From the NCBI GenBank assembly GCA_020846575.1, contig JADLDQ010000287.1, positions 1 through 8,949 on the forward strand: a DNA stretch of 8,949 bases. Direction: 5' to 3'. Shown here one piece after another: positions 1 through 5,777 of the stretch. The notes under the pieces were generated by a model. The model did no database searches. It worked only from the letters and a program-made list of their open reading frames with translations, and was not told where the DNA came from. A program made the translations under genes and the position numbers. The number at the start of each line of letters is the position of its first letter. Position 1 is the first letter of the stretch. Source of the stretch: Burkholderiales bacterium (GTDB lineage: Bacteria; Pseudomonadota; Gammaproteobacteria; Burkholderiales; SG8-39).

Positions 1-30
1 CGCGACATGATGCAGTCCCTTGATATCCAT
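1..30 (-). CDS. N-terminal tip of a VOC/glyoxalase-fold-like protein (partial)
   Basis: Only ten codons lie in the window. They read MDIKGLHHVA on the minus strand from an ATG at 30-28 and run off the left edge. The pattern of a short strand followed by LHHV is the usual opening of vicinal-oxygen-chelate (glyoxalase/dioxygenase superfamily) proteins, where the first His of this segment is often a metal ligand. A purine-rich stretch (AGAAGGGGG, about 36-44 read on the minus strand) stands just upstream and serves as a ribosome binding site, supporting this start. The family call rests on ten residues and could be wrong; that a minus-strand gene starts here is more secure. Confidence 0.5.
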   Translation of the reverse strand, partial: MDIKGLHHVA

Positions 31-570
31 GCTTGCCCCCTTCTCCCGAGAATCGAATCGTTCAGCCCGCTGCCGGCTCCCGGCCGCCTGCCGGTCCGAG
101 CCGCGAAGAGCCATGCGGCCGCGTACCGATAGCTTCGCCGCCTGTTTGCGCGACGGGCGCTCGGCGCACGGAATCCCCGGCCGGCGCAGCGTTTGCACGC
201 ACGCCGGCGGCACGTCACTCTACGTGCGTGCCCGGCGAATGACAACTCGTGCGCCGCCACAAGCGCCTCGAGCAGTAGCGCTGATACCGCCGATTGCGCG
301 CGCCAGGTCGAGACAATTCGCTACAGCACAGGCACTTGCGTCGTCTCGCGCGCTTCATCACCGCTTCATCACCGCTTCCCCTTCGGGGGGGCCGATCATG
401 CAGCGCGAAATCTGCATGGTGACGCAGCCACACGCGTGCCAGGGAAAACACGCAAGAGGCGCCGGAAGAAAAATCTTGAGAAGGAGACAACCGAACAAGA
501 TCGACGAAGAAAACCACGACGTGCAGGCCGACCCGTTCACACAACCATCGGAACGGCGCTGACAACAAAA
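31..570. other. Gene-free stretch, 540 bp
   Basis: Open frames here are short, rich in Arg/Ala/Pro/Ser and lack convincing ribosome binding sites or recognisable domains, so I call no gene. What can be seen: inverted arms GCACGCAC (195-202) and GTGCGTGC (224-231); two and a half tandem copies of an 11-bp unit (CGCTTCATCAC) at 351-379; a CCCC-TTCG-GGGG hairpin at 378-389; and a 7-bp inverted repeat CATGCAG/CTGCATG at 397-418. The AAGGAGACAACC at 480-491 resembles a ribosome binding site but no start codon follows at a usable distance. The left part presumably carries the promoter for the minus-strand gene at 1-30. Confidence 0.5.
351..379. repeat. Short 11-bp tandem repeat (about 2.5 units)
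   Basis: CGCTTCATCAC occurs at 351-361 and 362-372, followed by a partial third unit CGCTTCC. It lies in non-coding sequence beside a small CCCC-TTCG-GGGG hairpin (378-389). No function can be assigned. Confidence 0.6.
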
Positions 571-621
571 TGGAGGTGGGGTTCGGAATCGAACCGGCGT
601 CCACGGCTTTGCAGGCCGCTG
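571..621 (-). repeat. Partial tRNA-Cys 3' copy (att-like direct repeat)
   Basis: These 51 bp match 1782-1832 of the intact tRNA-Cys at 49 of 51 positions, in the same orientation. The two differences are T577 for C1788 and T582 for G1793. The copy covers the tRNA from the anticodon stem region through the anticodon loop, variable region, T arm, acceptor 3' strand and CCA, and lacks the 5' acceptor strand and D arm, so it cannot fold as a tRNA. Duplication of exactly the 3' part of a tRNA gene is the classic footprint of integration by a tyrosine recombinase. The two copies lie 1211 bp apart and bracket the toxin-antitoxin module. Confidence 0.85.
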
Positions 622-852
622 TCAATTCTTTCTTTTCAACGAGTTACGTAGGTCGGCCACCCGGTATCCACCCCGTTGCCGATAAGCCACCATCCTCGAA
701 ACGGCAGTCGGCGAAGTCGAGCGCATAGTTACCCGCCCCCGATCCGTCCCGGGCCAAACCTACCATACGGGTTCATCGTGAAGGTCGCCGTCGCAATGCG
801 CCGCTATTGGCGCGAATTCCGGATGCAAGAGTACGCCAGCAAGGAGAGGCGC

Positions 853-863
853 GCGCGAATTCC
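853..863. repeat. Second copy of an 11-bp direct repeat (first at 810-820)
   Basis: GCGCGAATTCC occurs at 810-820 and again at 853-863, 43 bp apart, in the non-coding stretch (622-930) between the tRNA-Cys fragment and the toxin gene. I see no credible gene in that stretch. The short open frame at 676-900 has no ribosome binding site or family resemblance. Confidence 0.45.
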
Positions 864-890
864 CGTTAGCGTCGGTGTCCGAAATTCAGA

Positions 891-909
891 TATGGTATAA
901 GATACCATA
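891..909. promoter_or_regulatory. 19-bp inverted-repeat operator over the TA promoter
   Basis: TATGGTAT (891-898), spacer AAG, then ATACCATA (902-909): a perfect 8-bp inverted repeat ending 21 bp before the toxin start. Within it TATAAG (896-901) or TAAGAT (898-903) could be a -10 box; no clear -35 is visible. A symmetric site overlapping the promoter of a two-gene toxin-antitoxin unit is the expected place for autoregulation, here presumably by the winged-helix antitoxin encoded at 1224-1583. The palindrome is seen directly; its role as an operator is inferred. Confidence 0.6.
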
Positions 910-930
910 AAGAATCGAACGAGGCACGAA

Positions 931-1227
931 TTGGCGAAGGCCAAGCTTCATCATCACTCCAAGCTCACTTACCCGGATGGGGCGATACGCGAAATGATTC
1001 TATGGCAAGTCCCGACGCCGACCGCCGACCGACCGCACGGCCTGAAGTACCGGCTGTACTACGGCCTTGCCAATGGTACTTGCGTAGTGCGATATGACAA
1101 TGAGTCCGGCAAAGGCGACCACCGTCACTATAGCGGGGAGGAGCAGCCCTACGAGTTTTCGAGTGTCGAGACCCTGGTTCAGGATTTTCTGGCGGACGTT
1201 GCGAAGATGCGAAAGGAAGCAGAGTGA
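931..1227 (+). CDS. TumE-type toxin (DUF6516 family)
   Basis: A 98-residue protein that I recognise as a DUF6516/TumE-family toxin, usually encoded just upstream of a winged-helix antitoxin. The diagnostic stretch is HGLKYRLYYG (about residues 34-43) followed by RYDNESGKGDHRHY (about 53-66), rich in charged and His residues and likely to hold the active site. The tail carries a hydrophobic/acidic helix (VETLVQDFLADV). The start is a TTG at 931, chosen because CGAGG (920-924) lies 6 bp upstream and the family usually begins close to this point; the next in-frame ATG would cut into the conserved domain. Its stop overlaps the next gene by 4 bp (GTGA), so the two are translationally coupled. The local base composition is visibly less GC-rich than in the flanking catabolic genes, in keeping with transfer. 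The molecular target is not deducible here. Confidence 0.8.
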   Translation: MAKAKLHHHSKLTYPDGAIREMILWQVPTPTADRPHGLKYRLYYGLANGTCVVRYDNESGKGDHRHYSGEEQPYEFSSVETLVQDFLADVAKMRKEAE

Positions 1228-1583
1228 AAACAGTCAAAGTAGCCCTGACCACGGAACGAAAGTCAGCCGGCGAGTTTGTCGCTGCTTGGAAAAGAGCCGC
1301 GCGTGGCGAAGCGCCTGAGCAGCCGGTGGAGCGTCTGTACTTCCTCGACGCAGCAACGATGCTCAAAGTACTTTCCCGGCAGCGTTTGGCGTTGCTGTCG
1401 GAGCTACGGCGCGACAAGGCAGCAGGAGTCGCCGATCTCGCACGACGGCTGCGGCGGAATTACAAAAACGTGTACGACGACGTGAAGCTGCTCAAGCGCG
1501 CCGGACTTATCGACGAAGACGACCGCGGCGCGTTCGTGAAGTTCGACCGCATACGCGCTGACATCGATCTCGCAGCAAGGTAA
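1224..1583 (+). CDS. TumA-type antitoxin, winged-helix DNA-binding protein (HVO_A0114-like)
   Basis: A 119-residue protein starting with GTG inside the last codon and stop of the toxin gene. The C-terminal half (about residues 48-115) reads as a winged helix-turn-helix: LKVLSRQRLALLSELRR, then a recognition-helix region LARRLRRNYKNVYDDVKLLKRAGLI, and a wing ending in an acidic tail. This matches the HVO_A0114-type putative DNA-binding proteins paired with DUF6516 toxins and annotated TumA. The N-terminal 45 residues, with a basic/acidic mix, are a plausible toxin-binding segment. The expected role is to neutralise the toxin and repress the operon, probably at the inverted repeat at 891-909. 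Length and gene order (toxin first, 4-bp overlap) fit the known module. The function is assigned by family resemblance only. Confidence 0.78.
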   Translation: MKTVKVALTTERKSAGEFVAAWKRAARGEAPEQPVERLYFLDAATMLKVLSRQRLALLSELRRDKAAGVADLARRLRRNYKNVYDDVKLLKRAGLIDEDDRGAFVKFDRIRADIDLAAR

Positions 1584-1597
1584 ACGCGTCCGAGTTC

Positions 1598-1623
1598 TGG
1601 GGCGGGGTTCAAAATTGAACCGG
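1598..1623 (-). repeat. Degenerate third copy of the tRNA-Cys 3' end
   Basis: Aligned with 1782-1808 of tRNA-Cys this stretch matches at 22 of 27 columns with one single-base gap: the CCA complement, a run GGCGGGG, and GAACCGG are kept. It also shares the GGGGTTC variant with the copy at 571-621 rather than with the intact gene. Inside it GGTTCAA (1606-1612) and TTGAACC (1615-1621) form a perfect inverted repeat with a 2-base centre. It begins 14 bp after the antitoxin stop. Either it is an older attachment-site scar or the similarity is chance from a T-arm-like palindrome; I favour the scar. Confidence 0.5.
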
Positions 1624-1671
1624 AAAATAGGTAGAACATGAAACCACTTGCAAACCGACGGGGGAAACTCA

Positions 1672-1728
1672 CGTCAACGGCACACAGGACTCGTCAACGG
1701 GTGGTTTCGCCAATTTCCTGGGTGGTTT
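1672..1728. repeat. Cluster of short repeats beside the tRNA-Cys 3' end
   Basis: CGTCAACGG occurs at 1672-1680 and 1692-1700 (20-bp period), and GGGTGGTTT at 1699-1707 and 1720-1728 (21-bp period). The inverse GAAACCAC is at 1640-1647. Periods near two helical turns next to a tRNA 3' end resemble arm-type binding sites of phage and island integrases, but with no integrase gene in view this is only a suggestion. Confidence 0.35.
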
Positions 1729-1781
1729 TGCGTGGCCTTTGACATCCCTTCAAATTCTGACGACTCATAAGCATTTGATTT

Positions 1782-1855
1782 TGGAGGCGGGGGTCGGAAT
1801 CGAACCGGCGTCCACGGCTTTGCAGGCCGCTGCATGACCACTCTGCCACCCCGCC
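1782..1855 (-). tRNA. tRNA-Cys (GCA)
   Basis: A 74-nt complete tRNA on the minus strand. The acceptor strands GGCGGGG (1855-1849) and CCCCGCC (1792-1786) pair perfectly. The anticodon arm is GCGGC-CTGCAAA-GCCGT with anticodon GCA, the T loop contains TTCGATT, the discriminator base is U as expected for cysteine, and CCA is encoded. I see no obvious sigma70 promoter directly upstream (1856-1940 read on the minus strand). The gene may therefore depend on read-through from the catabolic operon ending at 2091, or once have been co-transcribed with tRNA-Gly. Two partial copies of its 3' end lie downstream. Confidence 0.97.
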
Positions 1856-2090
1856 CGGGGTGAAAACTCAGAAAGACGAAGGGGAACGCTGCGGCAGCCC
1901 TTTCGCCAGCAGGACCGGGGCAGTTTAGTCAGCGAGCGATCAGTTAGTCAAACCAGCAGGCGCATTGTCGAATACGAGCGCGACGAACATCCCGTCCGAA
2001 TCGAGACAGTTCTGCGCCAGGTGCGCCTTCGCCAAGCCGGCGTACTCATTCGCCAAGGCGCCGCTTCGGCAGGCCGCGAACTCCGATGCG

Positions 2091-3044
2091 CTACACCGCC
2101 AGATTCAACAGCTGTACGGCGTTTTCCAGGTAGATCTTCTCTTTCTCGGCACGCGGGATATCCATCGCCTCCACGGCGCGCAGCGTCCATTCCGGGAATC
2201 CGCCCGAATTCTTGATGTACATGGAGCCGAGCGGCATGTCGGTGCCGTACAGGATGTGGTCGGCGCCGAAGAACGCGTAACCGCACATGAGCGCCGGCGT
2301 GCCGCCGTACAGCGCCGTGTCGTTGTAGAAGCGGCGCAGGTTGGCGTGCGTCTTCGGATTCGGGTGGAGCCAGCGGATGCGCTGCTCGAAGAACGGGATC
2401 ATCGACCCCATGTGGTGCGTGATCACCTTCAGGCCGGGAAATTCTTCGAACACCCAGCCAGAGGCGAGCGTCAGCATGGCCTTGGAGGTTTCGTACTCCC
2501 AGCCGAGCAGCGTTTCCTGGCCGACCGCGCTCGACGGCGGCTCGGTCGGATGCAGCCAGATCGGCAGGTCGTACTCCACCATCTTCGCGTACAGCGGTCT
2601 CAACCGTTCGGAATCGAGCGGCTCGCCCAGGATGTTCGTGTATAGCCGCACGCCCTTCAGCCCCAGCTGCTTGACGGCTCGCTCGCACTCCCTGAGCGCC
2701 AGCTCCATGTCGTTCATCGGCAGTATCGCGACTGCCGCCGCGAAGCGGTCGGGATGATTGAGGACGAGCTCGGCCAACTCGTCGTTGGCCATCTGGCTGA
2801 TCTCGGCGGCCTCCCCGGGGCCGACGAAAACCTCCACGGGTGGATTCGATATGGTGAGGACATTGAGCACGTCCGGATGCCGGTCCATGAAGCGAAAGCG
2901 CAGGTCCAGGTCATTGACGGCGGTGCGCGACTCCCTGCGCTGGAGATAGGCCACCGAGACCGGACTGCTCGTGGTTTTCGCCTTTTCGAGCAACCGCTGC
3001 GCCGCTTTGCGCGGCCACCAGTGGGTGTAGATGTCGATCTTCAC
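2091..3044 (-). CDS. Amidohydrolase family protein (ACMSD/decarboxylase superfamily), variant metal site
   Basis: A 317-residue TIM-barrel amidohydrolase of the COG2159 group, which contains ACMSD, gamma-resorcylate decarboxylase and 4-oxalomesaconate hydratase-type enzymes. I take the GTG at 3044-3042 as start because it gives the usual opening (KIDIYTHWWP) and has GGGAGGG just upstream; a TTG further out (3092) would add 16 atypical residues. Later ligand positions are intact: PIWLHP (His165), VITHHMGS (His210/211) and YGTDMP (Asp269). The first motif, normally HxH or ExH, is Tyr6-Thr7-His8, so one usual metal ligand is missing. The enzyme may bind its metal differently, have altered activity or be impaired. 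It lies 44 bp downstream of the Bug gene in the same operon. The substrate is unknown; a cyclic or aromatic carboxylate is plausible from the family. Confidence 0.85.
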   Translation of the reverse strand: MKIDIYTHWWPRKAAQRLLEKAKTTSSPVSVAYLQRRESRTAVNDLDLRFRFMDRHPDVLNVLTISNPPVEVFVGPGEAAEISQMANDELAELVLNHPDRFAAAVAILPMNDMELALRECERAVKQLGLKGVRLYTNILGEPLDSERLRPLYAKMVEYDLPIWLHPTEPPSSAVGQETLLGWEYETSKAMLTLASGWVFEEFPGLKVITHHMGSMIPFFEQRIRWLHPNPKTHANLRRFYNDTALYGGTPALMCGYAFFGADHILYGTDMPLGSMYIKNSGGFPEWTLRAVEAMDIPRAEKEKIYLENAVQLLNLAV

Positions 3045-3088
3045 GCGCCCTCCCCGACTAGGCCATGCGCCGCCGCTCCCGCGCCGGA

Positions 3089-4072
3089 TCAATCCGCATG
3101 GATGTTGTTTTCCCGGATCACCTTGCCCCAGCGCTCGTACTGCTCGCGCACCAGGCCTGCCAGCTCTTCCGCAGACGCCGCAGCCGCCTCGCCGCCCAGC
3201 TGGATCAGTTTCGACTGCACCTCCGGCAGGAGCAGCGCCTTTCTCGCCTCGGCGTAGATTCTCTGCACGATCGCGCCCGGCGTGCCTGCCGGCGCGAACA
3301 ACGCCACGAAGCTTCCCGCCTCATATTCCGGAAAACCCGACTCGGCGAAAGTCGGGATCTGCGGTGCGAGCAAGGAGCGTTCGCGGCTCGTGATGCCCAG
3401 GATTCTCACCTTGCCGCTGCCCGTCTGCGTCGAGGCCAGCGTGAGCGATACCACCATCGCCTGGATCTGGCCCGCCGCGAGATCCCTGATCGCCTGGGCG
3501 GTTCCCTTGTAAGGAACATGCACGAGCCTGATGCCCGTCTGCCGCTGGAACAGTTCCGCGGCCAGGTGGTTCGGCGCTCCGTTTCCGGGCGTTCCATACA
3601 TTACGCTGCCGGGCTTGTCGCGCGCGAGTGCGACGAACGCCTTCACCGTGCCGGCGGGGAGCGCCGCGTGGACCGCCAGCACATAGGGAAAATAGGCCAA
3701 CCTGGCGACCGGTGAAAAATCCCGGAACAGGTCGTAGCCGACCGACTTGTACAGATGCGGGATGGTCGTGAGCGTGTCGCCGATGACCAGAACCGTGTAG
3801 CCGTCGTTCGGAGATTTCGCCACCGCTTCCGCGGCGATCCTCCCGGCGGCGCCCCCCCGGTTCTCGACGATCACCGGCTGCCCGAAGGACTTCGTCATGG
3901 CGGGCTGCACCAGGCGGGCAACGATGTCGTGCAACCCGCCCGGCGGATACGACACGACCATGTGCACCGGCTTCAGCGGGTAGGTCTGCGCCGAAGCGAC
4001 CGCGGCAAGAAAGAAGCCGCCCGCAATCAACGGCACGATCGGGAGCTTGCGCCCCCGTGGCTGGCTCTTCAT
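3089..4072 (-). CDS. Bug/TctC-family tripartite tricarboxylate transporter substrate-binding protein
   Basis: A 327-residue periplasmic solute-binding protein. The N-terminus has basic residues, then a hydrophobic segment (LPIVPLIAGGFFLAAVASA) and a likely cleavage before QTYPLKP, the standard opening of mature Bug proteins. Family signatures follow: SYPPGGLHDIVARL, VIVENRGGAAGR, NDGYTVLV, GTPGNGAPNHLAAELF, and VHVPYKGTAQAIRDL. I chose the second ATG (4072) because a perfect AGGAGG (4084-4079) sits 6 bp before it; the first ATG (4078) directly abuts that sequence. No TctA/TctB membrane genes are in the window, which is usual for orphan Bug proteins. Lying between two amidohydrolase genes (48 and 44 bp gaps), it probably captures the organic acid these enzymes process, or a related compound. 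Confidence 0.92.
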   Translation of the reverse strand: MKSQPRGRKLPIVPLIAGGFFLAAVASAQTYPLKPVHMVVSYPPGGLHDIVARLVQPAMTKSFGQPVIVENRGGAAGRIAAEAVAKSPNDGYTVLVIGDTLTTIPHLYKSVGYDLFRDFSPVARLAYFPYVLAVHAALPAGTVKAFVALARDKPGSVMYGTPGNGAPNHLAAELFQRQTGIRLVHVPYKGTAQAIRDLAAGQIQAMVVSLTLASTQTGSGKVRILGITSRERSLLAPQIPTFAESGFPEYEAGSFVALFAPAGTPGAIVQRIYAEARKALLLPEVQSKLIQLGGEAAAASAEELAGLVREQYERWGKVIRENNIHAD

Positions 4073-4078
4073 TGGCAT

Positions 4079-4084
4079 CCTCCT
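4079..4084 (-). promoter_or_regulatory. Shine-Dalgarno site deciding the Bug gene start
   Basis: AGGAGG on the minus strand, 6 bp before the ATG at 4072-4070 and touching the alternative ATG at 4078-4076. Ribosome spacing rules therefore favour the inner ATG. Confidence 0.8.
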
Positions 4085-4120
4085 ATCTTGCGAGACGCGG
4101 CGCAGCGCGCGGTTGCGCCT

Positions 4121-5098
4121 TCACGCCGGCTGAATCTTCAGCAGCCTCGCCGCGTTGCCTCCCAGCATGTCTTGGACATCTTCTCGCGGCAGGTCCAGCC
4201 TCCGGATCGCCTCCACGTACTGGCTCGCTCCGCGAGGATTGTTCTCGAAGTTGGGCGGCCAGTCGGTGGCGAACATCAATTTCTTCGGACTGATGGTTGT
4301 CAAGGCGCACTTGACCGCGGCCATTCCGATCTCGCGGCCAGCCATGCTGAAGTAGAGCTTATCGAAATACTGTCTCCAGGGTTTGCTGATCGGCGGCTTG
4401 CCGCGATAGAAGCTATCGCCCATGAGATTCACGTAGACATCGACGCGCTCCATGACCGCCGATACGCCGCCACCGAGGTGGTTCACGATGAAGACGAGGT
4501 CCGGAAACTGCTCCAGCACCCCGCCCAGGCAGACTCGCAGCGTCTCGGCGCACACGATGTACTCCCTCGCCATGGTGAATCGAAGGGCGTAAGGGGCATC
4601 GAGAAAATCCAGGTCGGTCCCGAACTCGACGTGGACGTCGATGGGAACGCCGAGCGCCGAAACCTTCTCGTAGAACGGCCACATCTCCTTGGAATCCATG
4701 TGCTTCTTGTCGGGCCGGCAACTGATGTGCACGCCCTTCATCCCCAGGTCCTTGACCGAGCGCTCCATCTCCTCGAGTGCGGGCCTGCCACCCAGGGGGT
4801 CCACCGGGGCGAAACCGACGAAGCGCCCGGGATGCTGCTTCACCGCCTTGGCGCAGGCCTCGGTCAGCGTCTTCACCTGCTCGAGGTTGCGGGCCGCGTT
4901 CGTCGTGAGGACCGCAACGTCGATCCCCGATCGGTCCATGAAATCGAGATGGTCGCCGATGCGCAGCTCGGGACCCCGCTCGCGGGCCGCATGACCGTCG
5001 CCGGTCCAGATCCAGCCGCGGTCGATCCGCCCGTCGCTCCTGCCGGGACGGAGCCACTTGTCGGCGCCATAGAAGTGATGCTCCATGTCGATGATCAC
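4121..5098 (-). CDS. Amidohydrolase family protein (ExH-type, gamma-resorcylate decarboxylase/ACMSD superfamily)
   Basis: A 325-residue metal-dependent hydrolase or decarboxylase, COG2159 type. The start is the GTG at 5098-5096, 6 bp after a perfect AGGAGG (5110-5105); longer in-frame extensions are Arg/Ala-rich and lack family character. Metal-site positions are complete: Glu6-His7-His8 (ExH, the variant known from gamma-resorcylate decarboxylase), His156 in PIDVHVEF, His207 in IVNHLGGG and Asp279 in FATDWP. FAPVDPLGG and KGVHISCRP are typical barrel-strand segments. It is the first gene of a three-gene operon with a Bug binding protein and a second amidohydrolase. Decarboxylation, C-C hydrolysis or hydration of a (semi)aromatic carboxylate are all possible. 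The two amidohydrolases are diverged, not recent duplicates, so they probably act on different intermediates. Confidence 0.88.
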   Translation of the reverse strand: MIIDMEHHFYGADKWLRPGRSDGRIDRGWIWTGDGHAARERGPELRIGDHLDFMDRSGIDVAVLTTNAARNLEQVKTLTEACAKAVKQHPGRFVGFAPVDPLGGRPALEEMERSVKDLGMKGVHISCRPDKKHMDSKEMWPFYEKVSALGVPIDVHVEFGTDLDFLDAPYALRFTMAREYIVCAETLRVCLGGVLEQFPDLVFIVNHLGGGVSAVMERVDVYVNLMGDSFYRGKPPISKPWRQYFDKLYFSMAGREIGMAAVKCALTTISPKKLMFATDWPPNFENNPRGASQYVEAIRRLDLPREDVQDMLGGNAARLLKIQPA

Positions 5099-5104
5099 GC
5101 TTGT

Positions 5105-5110
5105 CCTCCT
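5105..5110 (-). promoter_or_regulatory. Shine-Dalgarno site for the first operon gene
   Basis: A perfect AGGAGG on the minus strand, 6 bp before the GTG at 5098-5096. It fixes a GTG start for the amidohydrolase where the upstream frame stays open for another 76 codons. Confidence 0.8.
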
Positions 5111-5442
5111 CGCAATGCCACGTTCCTTCCCGGCCTGACCGAAGCGCGGGCCGCAACGCGGGACATCGCCCGATACGCGCACACCGGGTCTTGCGCCGGC
5201 GTCGGCACCAGGCGCGCGAGCGCCGCAACCTCCCCGGACATGCGCCCGAGCCGCGGCATGCGAGCCCTGGCCGGGCCATGAAGAACGCCTGGAAAAGCGC
5301 CGATGCGCTTCCTGCCGGGCGGGCAAGTTCGAGCGCCCGCTGAGCCCTCTTGCCGGGTACCACCTGGCGCCGCAGCGAGCCCTGGCGAGAGGCTGTGGTT
5401 GAAACGCTCGCGTTCATCGACGCCGGGAATACGCCCGGCGCC

Positions 5443-5458
5443 TTGCAGCACATTGCAA
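5443..5458. promoter_or_regulatory. Possible operator, TTGCA-N6-TGCAA
   Basis: Perfect 5-bp inverted arms with a 6-bp centre, in the non-coding stretch upstream of the amidohydrolase operon. It has the look of a dimeric repressor or activator site, but no regulator gene is in the window and a chance occurrence is possible. Confidence 0.25.
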
Positions 5459-5626
5459 ACGACCCGCCAGAGCGAGAACCTCGACGCTCCGATCCGCCGC
5501 CGCACGCACAAGGTCAGACGCTGGCGCGACGCACAGGCGATGCCGCGCTGGATCGCCTCTTCTCTGAACGAGGCGAGTCGGGGCTTGCTTGCGCGCGCTG
5601 CCGCGAGGCGAAACAGCGGGTGCCCG

Positions 5627-5646
5627 CGCACGGCGCGAGCCGTGCG
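5627..5646. terminator. Stable hairpin, 8-bp stem with GCGA loop
   Basis: CGCACGGC (5627-5634), GCGA loop, GCCGTGCG (5639-5646), followed on the plus strand by TTTCGGG. The stem is perfect and capped by a GNRA tetraloop. It lies about 130 bp downstream of tRNA-Gly on the minus strand and could limit read-through. There is no proper T tract, so intrinsic termination is uncertain. Confidence 0.35.
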
Positions 5647-5777
5647 TTTCGGGTGGCGAACTCAAGCTCGCACAACACGCCGAACCGGAGCTGCCCCCTT
5701 CGCCATTCGAGAGCTTCCGGGACATAGCCCGCCGCCGCGTCCCACCCCGGGCCGCGCGCAGGGCATTCCCCAAAATC

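Larger units (their letters stand above)
5111..5777. other. Gene-poor 0.67-kb stretch upstream of the catabolic operon
   Basis: No open frame here has family resemblance or a ribosome binding site; all are Arg/Ala/Gly/Pro-rich. One minus-strand frame ends in a TGA overlapping the GTG of the downstream amidohydrolase, but its composition and codon third positions argue against a gene. Visible structure: CGCCGGG/CCCGGCG hairpin at 5421-5440, TTGCA-N6-TGCAA at 5443-5458 (possible regulator site about 350 bp before the operon), and an 8-bp stem with GCGA loop at 5627-5646. The operon promoter must lie here or come from tRNA-Gly read-through, but I cannot point to a clear one. Confidence 0.5.

Noticed and set aside
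351..379. CRISPR array or other long repeat array
   Set aside because: Only two and a half contiguous 11-bp units, no spacers and no cas genes.
20..562. Plus-strand open frame of 180 codons
   Set aside because: Arg/Ser/Ala-rich composition typical of non-coding GC-rich DNA, no ribosome binding site, and it overlaps the start of the minus-strand gene at 1-30.
571..621. A functional second tRNA-Cys gene
   Set aside because: The 5' acceptor strand and D arm are absent and the upstream sequence does not supply replacements, so no cloverleaf can form.
676..900. Plus-strand open frame of 74 codons ahead of the toxin gene
   Set aside because: No ribosome binding site or family resemblance, and it runs through the promoter palindrome of the TA module.
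2023..2061. GCGCCTT...AAGGCGC hairpin just after the catabolic operon as an intrinsic terminator
   Set aside because: Only 7 bp pair across a 25-base loop and no T tract follows on either strand; the sequence is better described by the direct repeat TTCGCCAA.
3755..5281. Long plus-strand open frame of 508 codons opposite the amidohydrolase and Bug genes
   Set aside because: It is an antisense shadow of two well-supported genes; His/Arg/Leu-rich translation with no family features.
5095..5631. Minus-strand open frame whose TGA overlaps the GTG start of the amidohydrolase (GTGA), resembling a coupled upstream gene
   Set aside because: The translation is Arg/Ala/Gly/Pro-rich with no recognisable domain, the end of the frame consists of the ribosome binding site of the next gene, and third-position bias is weak. 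The 4-bp overlap is likely chance.
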